In this document: in pieces, positions 1 through 12,138 of the stretch
Layout: each line of letters opens with the position of its first letter
How positions within the stretch are numbered: the stretch's first letter is position 1
Assembly (NCBI GenBank): GCA_963573305.1
Contig: OY754330.1
Location: 21,176,596 to 21,240,595, forward strand
DNA: 64,000 nt
Source: Pyrrhosoma nymphula
Taxonomy: Eukaryota; Arthropoda; Insecta; Odonata; Coenagrionidae
Direction of reading: 5' to 3'
Notes under the pieces: model-generated
Told to the model about the DNA's origin: nothing
What the model saw: only the letters and a program-made list of their open reading frames with translations
The model's database searches: none
Position numbers and translations under genes: made by a program

Positions 1-2195
1 GATATAGGCAACTCTACAAGACAATGAATAAACTAATACAGAAACAAAATTTTGTGCAAATATGCCATTTGAACATTACATTAAATTACATTTATTATGG
101 TAAGGCCAGATCAGAGCGTGAACTTTGTTTTAGAAACAGGTAGTTAAAGAGTCTTTGCCTAAATATTCGGCTATTTTTGGAACTACGTATTTTACTTCGT
201 TAGAAGTGCGTGGGGTATAAAAACACAGGGATGTACGGCGAGGATTTGGCGGAGAGAAATATATGAGTGAGACGCAAATGGGAGAATTGCGCCGCAAACG
301 AGCCGAATATGTCGAGGAGAGGATAACTCAAGAGAGTAAGAGAGAATGGTGAGGAAAATGGTGGCCTGGAGCGAAGAAGAATAAGGAGGAGGATGGTTAG
401 ATGAGGAGGACGGGAGGAGAGGCGAGGATCGAGTAAGCGAGGTCTCTTCTTCTTCTCCTCCTCTCTCGAGATTATGCAGGAAGACGGAGGAGGGGTTGAT
501 GGGTTGGAGTGCGGGGGGGAGGGGGAATGATTACGCCTCGGATTCGGCTTTGTGTAAATTTTTGATCAACACCCGCTTGTTGGAATTCAAGGGAGCGGAA
601 ATTCGCGCGGCTAGTCGTGGCGGAGAGCCAAGATATGAATTTTGCCGATTTTCTTGTCGACCACCGTTAAAATAAAAAAATGAGGTTGTGGTAGAAATCC
701 TACAAGTCCAGCTTAAGAATTAGCAACTATGGACTACACATTCACATTTATTATGAAGTATAGTCAGGCAACGAGTTACGCAAGAAAATGGATTCAAAAA
801 ATAAATCTACGAACTCGAGTAAGCAACAGGATTGGAGGATGAGAATATCAACACGTCCTAAAACCAAGATGATACCTGTTAAAATATTATATACGTACTA
901 TGGTACCGAAATATTTTTAAGTTTAGGGAAAATTACCATGAACATTGGGAAATCATAAAAACTACGAATGAAAATATTCCAAAGTAACAACATCGTTGAG
1001 ATTCGTTGGACTGTTTTACTTTCTTTAAAGCCGCACATGCAAGCTAAAATATTAAAGCATAACTCACGCTGAGCCATAAAAAAGCTCAAAGTGCCGCAAG
1101 TTAAATACGTTCGATTATTCGTAATCAACTTTAATACTTCTAAAACAGAAGGTTGCATTGAAAATGTGATACATATTGATACTTTGATATGATAAATCCG
1201 TCCACATGATTTCTAGGAAAAAATTGAGAAGAAATTGAGCATATGTAATTATACAATAAAAATACTGATGTAGCTTATCTTTTAATAGAAATAAAGAAGT
1301 AGCGTCAAAGTCCAGGATTCTTCTTTATCTTTCCAAACGTCTAGACGCCTGGATTAATATTCCTGCTCCCGAGATCAAAATTGGGCTTGCCATTGTATTT
1401 TCTCGAGGAAATCCTTGGGAGCCAGACGAGTGAGAATGAAGCAACAGGAATTGGTCGATGAGAAGGAAAGATTGAAAAGCGCTTGGGGAAATACATAAGC
1501 AGACAATGCTACAGAAAAATCCCCTGGGTTATATTCATAAAGTTTCCAATCGAAAAAACGGCTAAACCCTCCACATTCTTTTAAAGACAAAATATATTTC
1601 ACATTTGCCTAGTTGAGAAAGCAAAGCATTTAAATCTATTATCTAGATCAAGATTGTGTATACTTTCCTCCTAGAACCAATTAATAATATTCTGCATTAA
1701 ATATTTCAAGGATTATAAAATCCGGGAACAATTTTAATTTTGAATTAGCAATCGTACTTTTCAGTCCTTTTCTCTAAACAATTGGGACCTAATTCCTTAG
1801 TTTTAACAAATATGCGGATTGATATTTATGATGTATCCAACATTGGCTATGGGAAAAAAAATAAATGAAATATGATTTTCGCATTGCAATACTCGCTTTT
1901 CATAGGCATTAGAGATCAAAACCATCAAAACTTTCAGTGAAGAGTATGATGTTCGTACGTTATTATAGTTGGAAAAAGGTTGAAAATGAGGTGAGATTCG
2001 AGAATTAGCGTCAAAACAGCGATCCAATTATTCTTAAAGAGTGAGAATGCATCATTACGATTGCAAGGGATTAGAGATTTTTTAGGACGAGAGTAAAAAC
2101 TGCGGAGGAATAATAGATTTTTCGTCCTCACCCTAAACTGAACTCGGAAGTTACTTGTAGAGATGAGCTGGTGGTAGTGAACCGCTCCCAACAAA
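1..2195. other. AT-rich non-coding stretch, no gene seen
   Basis: Bases 290-530 are strongly purine-rich (GAGGA-type runs). A TATAAAA-like string lies near 217, but no coding start or initiator context follows it. The short minus-strand ORFs between 900 and 2190 have no recognisable domain and look like chance. I see no repeat ends here. Confidence 0.6.
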
Positions 2196-2261
2196 TCTAC
2201 ATCTACGAAGTACCGTGTAAGCCACCACTAGGGTGTGTGGCACGGGGTGATTCCACACCAG
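2196..2261 (+). repeat. Dispersed hairpin repeat, copy 1
   Basis: The sequence starts CTACATCTACGAAGTACC and continues into GTAAGCCACC...GGGTGTGTGGC, which can pair as a short stem-loop (GCCAC with GTGGC). Diverged copies lie at 30331-30395 and 33781-33843. Similar 'AAGCCACC...GGTGTGTGGC' repeats are, as I recall, common in arthropod genomes, but I cannot assign this one to a named family. It is probably the end of a retroelement. Confidence 0.6.
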
Positions 2262-5200
2262 GCATGCAGCACTCGTCCCAGCACAAATAAGAACCTCGCA
2301 CGCTCCCCCGGCCGATAGGCGCAGGCCAAAAAGCAGTCAGGAGAACAGTACGCAGTCCAACCAGAAACTGGGAGAGTGCTACATAAATGAACATGCAAAC
2401 ATGCAGAACAATGCTATAGACATATCTAGTGGTTAATATTACTGATACTGTTAATTTATGAATGCTACGAGATGCTACTTCATGCAGAGAACAAAATAAA
2501 ATAATGCCAGACAAATCGACCGGTGTGAAGTGTTAGTAATGATGCTGCGTTATTAAGGACAAGTGAAAATTCTACTCTACCTATTGAGGGTGGGAGTTTC
2601 ATGTGATTGATCTATCCCAACTATTATGATCCCTTATTGTACGTGGGAAAATCCACATCAAACACACAAATAAATCCACACGGAGGATGGATAGCGACAC
2701 TAAGGAAGATGTGGGATTTTTACGGGGGAAGTAGCAGGAAAGTAGCCCAAGGGAAGTACGGTTGCAATTTGCGCGTCGTTCGGCGAACCACAGGCTCACC
2801 CCCGAGAAACGTTTGTTTGGTGAGGGGGGCCGTGAGGTAGGAGATGCGATGAGACTAGACGACCCGTAAGAGGATAGAGCCGGGGACGGCGGTGAAGAAG
2901 GGATGGCGGAGTAGAAATTAACAAAGCCCCAGACTCCCTACCTCCCCGCACACTCCCCTCTGGACCACACCGTCGGCAGGAGGGCTTTCCTCTCTTGCGG
3001 TTTTAAGGAGCGCCAGGCAGACGAAGGGAAACCATCGAGTCGCCGACGGGGGGAAGGAGGGAGGAAATAACAATTATCGCCAAAGTGACGTCCCTCCCTA
3101 CCGCGAGAAACCTCTCCTTCGCTTCGGTTTGTATCCCAGACGGTGAGAGAGACGGACAAAGGGAGGGGGTGAAGGAGTGGGGGGTGGAGGGGGGGGCGTG
3201 GCAAAGCCTAGAAATCCCGGTGGCGACGGGCTCCCAAAGAGATTCAGATACGTATGAGGAGACGGGTTGGGATCTGCAAAGGAGGAGTACTGGCTAGGTG
3301 CGTTGAAAGCAGAGAGAAATAGCATAGATAAGCGCTTCAAAGCATTTTCAGTGGTCCTTCCCTCGTTGTGATTAATTAAATCATAACTAATACCTAGAAT
3401 AATGACGGATAAATTGGCGAGGAAACAAATACTAATTCAACTTATAGATGCTAATTTAATTATGCTTTAGCAAGTTATCAAGCAAGTTGGCAAGCAAGAA
3501 AGAAAATGGAGAGAGGATGTATGAAAAAACACTAAATAGGTATATGATTCTGGCAGTCACCATAATAGCAGTATTTCACGCCCAATATATTCTCTGATCT
3601 CCTCACACTACTTAGAAATACCTAATATTCTATCAATACTGCCACTACTATCACTAAAATTAATCTCAAATCACGAAAGAAAATGGAGAGAGGATAGAAA
3701 AGGGCATACATCTTCTTCAACATATAGAATAAATGCGAATCATAACTTCTCATCTTGCCTAAAAAGACTAAATTACGTCTTAAAAAGCATGGTTAAAACT
3801 GAGTGGACTTCTATTTTTATATTTCCCAGTTGTCTAATTATACAATATCCCAAATATAGACTAATATTTTGTCCTTCTAACGAAATTCTATAACAAATTC
3901 ATAATGCCCGAAGGTGATTGCGATACATCAACTAATTACATTTACTTGCACTGATGTTTCAAGAGTAGCTTTCATTATCTTCACAGCAAAATCTTTGATA
4001 ACATGATTCATGGCATGACCTGAGCTCCTTCCAATCCACAATTTTATCCCAATCAATATTGTAGTCAAACGTCAGAAACAGAAGGATTCTCTGATTCATG
4101 ATTGCTGTGATTACATTAAGTTTATGGTCTACAGTCAATAAATGGGTGCAGCGTAAAAACTTTGTATTTGGAATAGAAAATTTCAGATATAGATAAAAAG
4201 AAGATGCTTCAACTTAACGACCCCCATCTTATTGCAATGCCGCCTTAATATTCCGTGTTACACAGCCACAGTTCTTAGCTTGTGCTACTGGTAAGGGTAA
4301 GCGCTCGGTGGTTTAGAGGTACTATAAAAAATCGAAATAATGATGGAAGTGTAGCAAGAATATTCTCATAATGCAACGGATCCAGTTAATAGGTGCATTT
4401 CTGAGGGATATGGGCAACCAAGGAGTACGCAATTAGAAAAGGGTTGGGAACTGCTACTCTAAAGAATCAGTTGGTACTGGTAACATATATTTTATATTGA
4501 AGCACACACAAGGCCTGCTGTCATTAAAGTTTGAGATTGATTTTCTTTTTCTAAGATACCTAATGTGTAATTGACGCTTTTGAGGAAAATAAGAAAGAAC
4601 CTAACGATGTACATCTGCCAATTAAATCCACAGGGCACGTACATCGCAAACGGGAAGAGTTCTGGCGAGCAAAAACTGGCGGAATCCCTTTCGAAAATGA
4701 AGAAGGCGATGGAGGAAGGGTGATGTGGAAAAGGACGAATGAGGGGACGAGAGAAAGGAGAGAGACACACACACACAGTGAAGACGCGGGATCCAGACGT
4801 TGGGAGGAGTTCATTATCTCTTCTCCCCTCCGCAGGATATCCTCCTCAAACTCGCCTCCTCCACGGCGGCAGCGGTGGCTCCGACGATGAGCTGCGTGAC
4901 CGCGACGAGGGAAGGAAGAACGGGAGTCTCTTATGTGCGAGCGCGCGGAGAGGCTTGTGGATTATTCACTTAGTCCTCGACGGGGTGGGCGCGGTTTTTA
5001 TTTCCTTTTTGGCGCGCTGGTAAGACTCGAAGTCGGGAGGAGAATTTGGCGAGAGTGAGGCGGGGAATTTCGAGGGAAGTAAGGCAAATGATGAGGTTTT
5101 CCATCATTATCATTAAACGTCCGAGGGATGGAAGGACGGGTTTAAGGGAAGGGAACCAATTTCTATCCGTGGTCCAATCGATATCACCACTTTCCTCAAC

Positions 5201-6067
5201 GGACCCATGGGGAACTATTTTCAAGGCGACCAAGATATCGTTACGAGAGCGAGATGGTTTCAGCGTGATGAGAATGCAAAATGAAAATCCGATTTGTTCA
5301 TTCAATATGGCCCAAATGTTTTGCCGATGGCTGGCCGTGTTATTGTACGGGATTATTTTTGAGTAAAGATATGTCGATAAATTGAGAGTAGATAAATTTG
5401 TAGTGCGGAAATGTAGACAAATTCTAGTATTACCAGGATAACAGTAATATTTTTTCAACACTGAAAACAACAAAAATTGATGTGGGAACAAAGGATAACG
5501 GAAATCAATTCATAACAAATGAAATGTAATATGAAATAGCTAACTTGTTCTTGACATTTTAACCATACCCTATATTTACCCTATAACATACATATTTTAC
5601 ATTTAGGTTGCCCTTGCTTTACTGTACTGTACAGGCGCCGAACTCCCCTAAATTGACCATTACTCATCAGCAAATTGGGAATAGAATGTTTTAGTAAATA
5701 GTAATAAAAGTGTGCAGGAAATAGAAGAAATGGTGAGAACAATACAAATAAAAGAATCCGTCTCCCACAATTCATAGCTACTCATATAGCGTTTTGCTAA
5801 TGCAGTGCTGAAACAAACATAATGCAACAACCGTAAATCCCTTTCGGGATACTGCATTTTCGAGTACATATGACACTCGATGAGCGATAAATTAGAAATA
5901 AAAGATACTTGCTGAAAGATAGGTGGATGGCATACCCTGAGCAACGGCATGGATATTCAAAACTATAATTAACGGGTAAGATTTATACCTTGATCTTATA
6001 AATTCGAAGGATTTGCTTTCTCTTCGGAACAGAATGTGACGGGGAAGAAAACTTCTTCGGTCATGTT
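2262..6067. other. Non-coding stretch with purine/pyrimidine-rich blocks
   Basis: Bases 2820-3300 and 4735-5060 are GC- and purine-rich; the rest is AT-rich. A 21-base string beginning GAAAGAAAATGG occurs twice, at 3499-3519 and 3675-3695. The ORF at 4970-5491 minus (173 aa) overlaps several other-frame ORFs of similar length and shows no domain, so I do not call it a gene. Confidence 0.55.
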
Positions 6068-6361
6068 GCCACCATTTTTTTTACATCGAAGCTGTACCAT
6101 TTAGCAGTTCTTCTGACAGTAGAACAAGTTTAAATGAATGTGTGTCGCATTTCGCAGTTCCCGATTGGTATTTTAAATTCAAGTGGAAGCAATTTTACAT
6201 AGTCTTTGGCCACCATTTTTTTAAACTACAGAAGCAGTACCGATAAGCAGTTCTAGATTAGCAGGTCTAGCACGTGGTAGAAGAACTTTAAATAAGTTTG
6301 TGTCGCATTTAGCAGTTCTAAATTGATATTTTTAATTCAAGTGGAAACCATTTTACCTTTT
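6068..6361 (+). repeat. Diverged two-unit tandem duplication (~145-bp period)
   Basis: Unit 1 (6068-6205) and unit 2 (6208-6361) share the same order of blocks: GCCACCATTTTTTT, AGCAGTACC/GCTGTACC, AGCAGTTC, TAGAACAA/AGAAGAAC, TTTAAAT, TGTGTCGCATTT, GCAGTTC, TTTAATTCAAGTGGAA and CATTTTAC/AATTTTAC. The units differ by many substitutions and by one insertion in unit 2, so the duplication is old. No coding content is evident. Confidence 0.8.
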
Positions 6362-7046
6362 CTATGCGTGGATAGTATTTTTACGCTGGTATCATGTCCG
6401 AGTTACGGTGCCTTGCCCAGGCAAAAGAGGAAGACGAAAGTAGAGGGAGAGAGAAGTAGAATTAATGAAAGGAGATGGAAAAGAGAGAGGGAGAGAGAAA
6501 AGGAGAGAGTGAAAGAGAGAAAGTAAGCGATTGGAGATGCGAGGGAGATGATGGATTAAGGTTGATCCGGGGGGGCGCTCCGCAGGAAAAGGGAAAGCGC
6601 CTCGAATATAATCACCCCCTCCAGCCCCCGCCTCCACATATTTGCACCCCCGCCCCGCCAACGAGACTCTTCTTTCTCTCCTTCGCATTGGGGATCACTG
6701 GAAAGGGTTACAGCGCACCCTCCACCCTTCATCTGCACCCCCCTTCCCCTCCACCCCCTTTCGCCTACACACCGCCCCCGCATACTCACGCCTGCTTGAG
6801 CACGGAAATCCCGGCGAGGAGGAGAAATTCCTCCATCGTCCAAAGAGGCGTCCAAAGACGCTGCTCCGGGGAAACTTTACGAGAGCAAACTGTAGATACA
6901 TTTCATTCGCGAATACATTTATGCAAACGTGCCATTAAATATCTTTCTTGATTATAATTTGGTCCAGTTTTAACCCATATACTCCAAGTGACAAGTGTGA
7001 CAAGTTTTTAAAAGGCGAGAGAATCTTGTCGCTATTTTCTATTGGT
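6362..7046. other. Purine- then pyrimidine-rich low-complexity block
   Basis: 6430-6560 is GAGA/GGAA-rich on the plus strand, and 6600-6800 is C-rich (CCCCC, CCACCCC). ORFs run in four frames here because of the skewed composition and encode R/E- or P/H-rich strings. No gene is supported. Confidence 0.6.
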
Positions 7047-7057
7047 ACCGAGCAACC
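7047..7057 (+). repeat. Target-site duplication, left copy, of the 5S-derived SINE
   Basis: ACCGAGCAACC here is repeated exactly at 7245-7255, immediately outside the 5S-like 5' end of the insertion between them. Confidence 0.8.
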
Positions 7058-7244
7058 AAGTAGTAATTTTTTTAACGTGCTTCGACGGCTAAGGTAATTG
7101 CGTACATACTGTCTACCACGTGCATACAGGGGCAAAAGCACTCGACCGCATCCGAGAATCACCCATCCAAATTCGAGCCGAGCCCAACGATGCTTAACTA
7201 CGGTGAATGATCGGGAAGCGGTGTCTCGTGGCAGGCCGTTGCCC
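7058..7244 (-). mobile_element. 5S rRNA-derived SINE (SINE3-like)
   Basis: Read on the minus strand, the element starts at 7244 with GGGCAACGGCCTGCC. It then carries 5S rRNA landmarks in the correct order: GATCA-TTCACCG-AGTTAAGCA (A-box/intermediate region, near 7191-7210) and TTGGATGGGTGA (box C, complement of TCACCCATCC at 7159-7168). After about 125 bp the 5S similarity ends. A ~60-bp unrelated tail follows, ending in an A-rich stretch (TTAAAAAAATTACTACTT). The whole 187 bp is flanked by exact 11-bp direct repeats (7047-7057 and 7245-7255), as expected for LINE-driven insertion. It is not a functional 5S gene: the sequence has several substitutions and the tail replaces the 3' half-helix. 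SINEs with 5S-derived heads are known in several animals; the subfamily is not assigned. Confidence 0.85.
7120..7243 (-). pseudogene. 5S rRNA-like region (head of the SINE)
   Basis: The minus-strand sequence aligns with animal 5S rRNA from the first bases through the internal promoter (AGTTAAGCA, GGATGGGTGA). Similarity fades before the 3' end of 5S. It is the pol III promoter-bearing head of the SINE, not a separate rRNA gene. Confidence 0.75.
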
Positions 7245-7267
7245 ACCGAGCAACCGAATATTTCAAA

Positions 7268-7631
7268 GGGTTGGAGTGTGGCGTTGTATGGGGCAGAAAC
7301 GTGGTCTCTGAAAAAGGAAAACGAAAATAGGCCGAAGGCGTTCGAGATGTGGGTGTGGAGGAGGATGGAGAAGGTGCGGTGGACGGAAAGGAAGACAAAT
7401 GAGGACGTGCTTGACATGGTGGGAGAGGAGAGGAAACTTGTGGATGAGATTAGGGGAAGGCAGGGTAGGTGGCTGGAAGGGGTAATGAGGGGTGATGGCT
7501 TGCCCAAGGCCGTGAGAGAGGGAGGGATGTTGTGTAAGTGGGGAAGGGGAAGAAAGAGAATAGGTTTTATGAACGGGATGAAGAAAGGTAGGACTTACGT
7601 TGAGATGAAGAAAGAAATACTAAAGGTATAG
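7268..7631 (+). pseudogene. C-terminal fragment of a LINE ORF2 (reverse transcriptase tail)
   Basis: The last ~120 codons of an open frame (7098-7631) read as the segment downstream of the polymerase domain in many animal non-LTR retrotransposons. Visible landmarks are ALYGAETWSLKK, then KAFEMWVWRRMEKVRW, NEDVLDMVGEER, a GRQGRWLEGVMRGD motif, VREGGM, a basic GRGRKRI patch, and a final KEILKV before the stop. The order and spacing fit the family closely. The fingers/palm reverse-transcriptase motifs and the endonuclease are absent, so this is a 5'-truncated insertion. The first ~57 codons of the open frame are antisense to the adjacent 5S-derived SINE and are not protein sequence of this family. 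The stretch just after the stop (7632-7850) may be its 3' UTR. The clade is not decided. Confidence 0.85.
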
Positions 7632-10600
7632 GTATAGGAAAACTTGGTGGCACTCACCAGCGGAGGATTAGTGGACACTGACCGTAAGCCAATCGTCGAT
7701 GAGCTGGAAAAATTATCGGAGGACTCCCACATAGTCCTCTGGAAAAAGGCTTGGTCACTTCATCCCACATCTCATGTTTGCTTTCCTCTCCTTAGCATAA
7801 TGTTCTTCACAAGCGATTGCCACCAAGTTTCGCTACACCTATAGCCTGGGAACTGCACGTGTAAGAGTCTGTTGCATTTATTCTCACTTTCATCAGAACC
7901 TACCTTTAACCGGTAGATTACACAGATGATGATGCCCTTTGCAATGCACTCATACTACAGAGAGTAAATTCAAGAGCGTAAATCGAGGGTTTCAATAATG
8001 ATAACTACCTTTTTTTAAATCTGCAACGAAGATTTTCAAAGATTCACCAAAGTTAAACCAGAAGCTTTATCTTACAGTGCATGCAATATAATCAAATGTA
8101 ATAGCAGGAGTATAAATAGCTACAATTATTATGCGTGTAATTTATCTGCGAGGAAACACATATTTATATCTATTTTCGTTCAGTGAATACAAGGTATCTG
8201 CAGGATAATTCCAGCAATATGAAAGAAAATTGTAAGATTATATGCCAGTTTATCCGGCTTCTATGATAGTAGTCAGGGAATTCTTAGTAGTGACCGGAAA
8301 ATATAATCGTTAATAACATAGATGTTTTAAATATTTACGCAGGACAATAAGACACATGGAGATTTTCCTCTAACCTCTAGTCATATCAGTGTTAACGATA
8401 ACACAGCTTTTTCAGCCAAATTTCAAATGGAATAACTTCTTCTATATAGTATTGCTCGACTGTCATATTTATCTTGTGAAAGATTTTCCTCAATTTAAAA
8501 AGGATGAAAAAACTCATTCGAGTCCTTCAGTGGGCTGGATCAGAGATATGAAAGTTGTTTCGAATTTATAGAATTCCCGAATCCTTTTGAAATGCAGGTT
8601 TTCTAGATAACGGAAACCCTCTTTCCTCCACACAATCCGCTCTATCCTCGTTTCAATTTTACTCTCGCACTCATCCAGCCTTCATGGCGTTCTCTGTCCT
8701 CCAGCCATATCGTCATTTCCTTCTTCAAACGACTTATATTCCATAATGCCTCTCTCCATGGCAGGGTTTTCAGCAGTGCGTAATCTACTCCCTAAAGGAG
8801 CTTCGGCTGAGAAGTTGCCTCTCCTCTCCATACGAGATGCCTCCCGGAGCCGTAGATCTTCTCTATTCTCCCAGCAGAGGACGCGCCCCAATCTCAGTTC
8901 TATATGCATCGAGGAGACCTACCTACTGGGGGAGAGGGATTTACCTAAACTAGTGAATGCGAAAAAATACACATTCATGGTACTGCAAGAATTTCGAGGA
9001 TGAAAACGCTAGCTGCACACGTAAATACAGCTTTTCCGACTTCGTGGCTCGGTTGAGACAGATTTGCCGTATTTCATGGGATACTTAGGATATTCTGCGG
9101 AAAATGATTAAGTTAACTGAAATAAGAAAAGGGATTATTTCTAGCTAAAGTTACAATGAGGGACCAAACTTCAGGTAGGAGGGTTAATTTGGCTCTGAAT
9201 GGCAAAGGGATGACAGAAAATAGTAATGGCAAGAATTAATGCAAATTTCTTTCACTCAATGCTTGAGATTTTAGATACACTTGACACAATCCATTCAGTC
9301 AAAATAAAAAGAAACATAATGGGCGCTTAACGACGCCATTATCATTCTCTCGCCATGAGAGCCAAACAAGGGCAAAGAGACGAAATGAATAACAGTCGCT
9401 GTAAATTGGTTCTAAAAATAGAATAATTAAAATAAAACGTAGTAAACCAAGCAGAATAAATAAGTCTGTATCTTGTCTCAGAATTGCAGCTTTCTTTTGG
9501 TAGTATCTCATATTAGCACCCAATATCAGCATTTTCATTTACATTTGTATGCTTTGCTATGGAAGCTAATAATAATAATACATATATATCGATAAAAAAA
9601 ACATTTACATCAATTTAAAAATAAAAAACGATTTACACCTTAGTTTAGACACACTCAAAATATACAATTTAACTAATTAAAATAAAATATATCATCCGAG
9701 ATGCTACACAAATCCAATGCCATGTTGTAACAGCAATGAAATACGCACTTTATTCAATTAGGTATATATAACATAAAATAGAAAGAGCACGTGCCCTTAA
9801 AAATAAATATGGGGCTGAGTTCTTGGAATAAAGTCGTTAGCTTCATATAAACATCCAGTATATTACCAGTGTATTTTGGGACACAAAATAACTATGCTAT
9901 GAAATTAGTTTTTTTTAAATCGATAATAGTAATTTTTAATTAATTGCCTTTTTAACCTTTAACCCTAATGGGTCAGTGATAATGAAGTGTGCTTGCATGT
10001 ATAGTTTGTGAATTATTCGGATTTAGATCGTCAATTACATAATAATGGTGAGTATTTGTGTTCTACGGTAAAAAGTATACCATATTACGACACTAACTCG
10101 AGTTTAAAGAGAATAAGCCAGAAATAAGAGACACATTGTAATTAGATCACTTCATTGAGAATAATGTTTGGCTTAAAGCCGAGGTGAAAACAGAATATCA
10201 TAACAATACAAGAACATTTCCGATTTACCCACAATATTTGCTCTGTAGACGATACTTACGGACGAATATATCATAAAAAAATGCAGGAATGATTGAGTAC
10301 TCAAACACGTCTCAAAAGTTATGGATAACTGATCAAGGGCATCAAGGGCTTCTAACTACCATTCTTCTTTCGCCATAGGAAGACAACCACAACGTGAAGT
10401 GACTTGAAAGCGACTGAAAAAGCTTTAATCTCTCATTGTCCGTCTCGTAGCTCACGTGAAAGTGGGATTGTTGCGCATAGAACATGAACCACTCCATGAA
10501 GATAGCGAGAAAAAGAAAAAAAACACCACCATTCGTGGGAAAAATCCTTCCGGCTTCATATGACCGAAACGCCTCCACAACCAGGGAACGAAGAACTGAC

Positions 10601-11156
10601 AATGTGAACGGTGTGGTTGGTGTGTGTGACGGAGTAATGATCTCGCCGCGAACAAGTCATGAAAACACGTGAACATCGCGGTGCGCGACGCTGCAAAAAG
10701 GTAGAAAGACGAAAGGACGCGAGGAATTTTGCGTCGTCGGGCTTTGAATGGCTGAACAACAGCGATAGAAGTTCCCGTGGACCCGCGTGCAATGACCGTT
10801 CAACTTCGCCGCCAGATGCCCGCGCTGTGCGGGCCGCTCGCCAGATGTCTTTTTTTCAATGACACAGTTCCCTTGCACTCAGCAGAGATGTAGGCGGGAC
10901 ACAAGTTAAGAGGAGATAGTGTGTGTGAAGGAGAATAAAAAGGGATTTTGACTACCTCTCTCTTCTCATCATTCCATGTAATCATCAATCACACCACATT
11001 ATTGCTCGGATGGAATGGCGGCCGGAGTAAAAGTTGAAATTAAGAGCGTAAAACGTCCTACTCCCTTTTCATCTTTTCAGATGTGTTAGTACTATCCCTT
11101 TTACCTCTAGGCTAGAAATTCAAAGAGAATGGGGAATTTCTAACGTTTTCAATTGA
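7632..11156. other. Mostly AT-rich non-coding DNA; GC-richer island 10440-10900
   Basis: 7632-7850 may be the 3' UTR of the adjacent LINE fragment. 7850-10400 is AT-rich and holds no recognisable element. 10440-10900 is richer in CpG and has overlapping short ORFs on both strands, none with a domain. Confidence 0.5.
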
Positions 11157-11158
11157 TA

Positions 11159-12136
11159 CGAGGTCTGTTAAATAAACTAACCAAACTTTTTGTGAACAAA
11201 TTATTTGGTTGTACTTATAAATTATTGGTCCTTATCTCCTTCATACTACTCTCATTCTTTAGAGATACAATTATTCCAGCGGTGCTTCCATTTCACAATA
11301 CAGTACTGGAATGATTTTTTGGGTATAGCCAATAATTTCTGTGCCAAATTTTCTTTAATGTCGTCAATTATGCCAACTACCTCCTATAAGCATCGATTTT
11401 AATTTGGGGTATAAAATATAAAAATTAGTCCCATGGGGCCAGGTCATGTGAGTAAGGAGGATGGGGAAGGAGAGTAATTTTATATTTCGCTCAAGACTCA
11501 CGAATTGACAAAGTTGAGTGGGAGGGTGAGTCATCGTGGTGGATGAACCACAAATTGTCGCGCCACAACATATAGTCTCTTTTGGTGAATTTTTTTGCAC
11601 AGCCTTTTCAATACACCTTCGTAGTGTTGCCGATTGACTATTTGAACTCCAAGGAGAAACTCAAAATGCACAGTGACATCAAATCGAAAAAATTGTTATC
11701 ATCACCTTAACATTCGAGCGAGACTGTCGTGCTTCAAGATGATCCACGATCTTCCTGGCAGAGGATCGTCTTGAGCCGACTGACCACCAGTTATGAATCG
11801 GGTAAACCATTTATAACACTGCGTACGACTAGGATAATTATCTCGGTAAGACTCCTTCAACATTTTGAAGGTTTTCTTAACAGATTTACAAATACTCACG
11901 CAAAATTTCACCTTGCAACGATGTTCCTGTAACTCGGATATTGCAAAAATCGCCGCGACAACTAAAACACCTTCCACTTAAACAACAACATTATGGAAAC
12001 TAAATAAAATGTCAAAAACTGAAATACCAATGTTACTTGGGAAGTTTTAAGAATGCAGCGCTGCCAACCAGACGTTACTATCACTATCCGTTACCGCGCA
12101 ATACAAAAAGTCGGTTATTTTTTTGAAAATACCTCG
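11159..12136 (-). mobile_element. mariner-family DNA transposon relic with TIRs and TA target duplication
   Basis: The ends are inverted repeats: CGAGGTCTGTTAAATAAACT at 11159, and on the minus strand CGAGGTATTTTCAAAAAAAT from 12136. Both continue into a shared AACC...ACTTTTTGT block. TA dinucleotides flank both ends (11157-11158 and 12137-12138). The element is 978 bp, shorter than the usual ~1.3 kb, because part of the transposase is missing. It encodes a mariner transposase relic on the minus strand. Complete ends plus the TA duplication show a genuine insertion that later decayed. Confidence 0.88.
11220..11977 (-). pseudogene. mariner transposase relic (internally deleted, several stops and frameshifts)
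   Basis: Minus-strand order: an N-terminal helix-turn-helix region with EHRCKVKFCV, KSVKKTFKMLKESY, SRTQCYKWFTRF and DDPLPGRSW (91-aa open piece, 11702-11977). A direct jump follows to KVMITIFFD and FTKRDYMLWRDNLW. Then come WFIHHDDSPSHSTLS, KITLLPHPPYSHDLAPWD and PKLK-like residues. The C-terminal end reads AIPKKSFQYCIVKWKHRWNNCI. The HHDD and YSHDLAPWD segments correspond to the second and third catalytic positions of mariner (DD34D); the region with the first aspartate is deleted. Stops interrupt the reading in several places and the frame shifts at least once, so the product cannot be active. The start at 11977 sits ~160 bp inside the TIR, as usual for mariner. Confidence 0.88.
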
Positions 12137-12138
12137 TA

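Noticed and set aside
210..240. TATA-box promoter (GGTATAAAAAC)
   Set aside because: An isolated AT-rich match with no start codon, initiator or gene downstream.
6935..7507. 190-aa minus-strand ORF
   Set aside because: It is antisense to the LINE fragment and runs through the 5S-derived SINE, so it is a shadow.
9950..9975. Telomere-like AACCTTTAACCCTAA string
   Set aside because: A single imperfect occurrence with no array; not telomeric.
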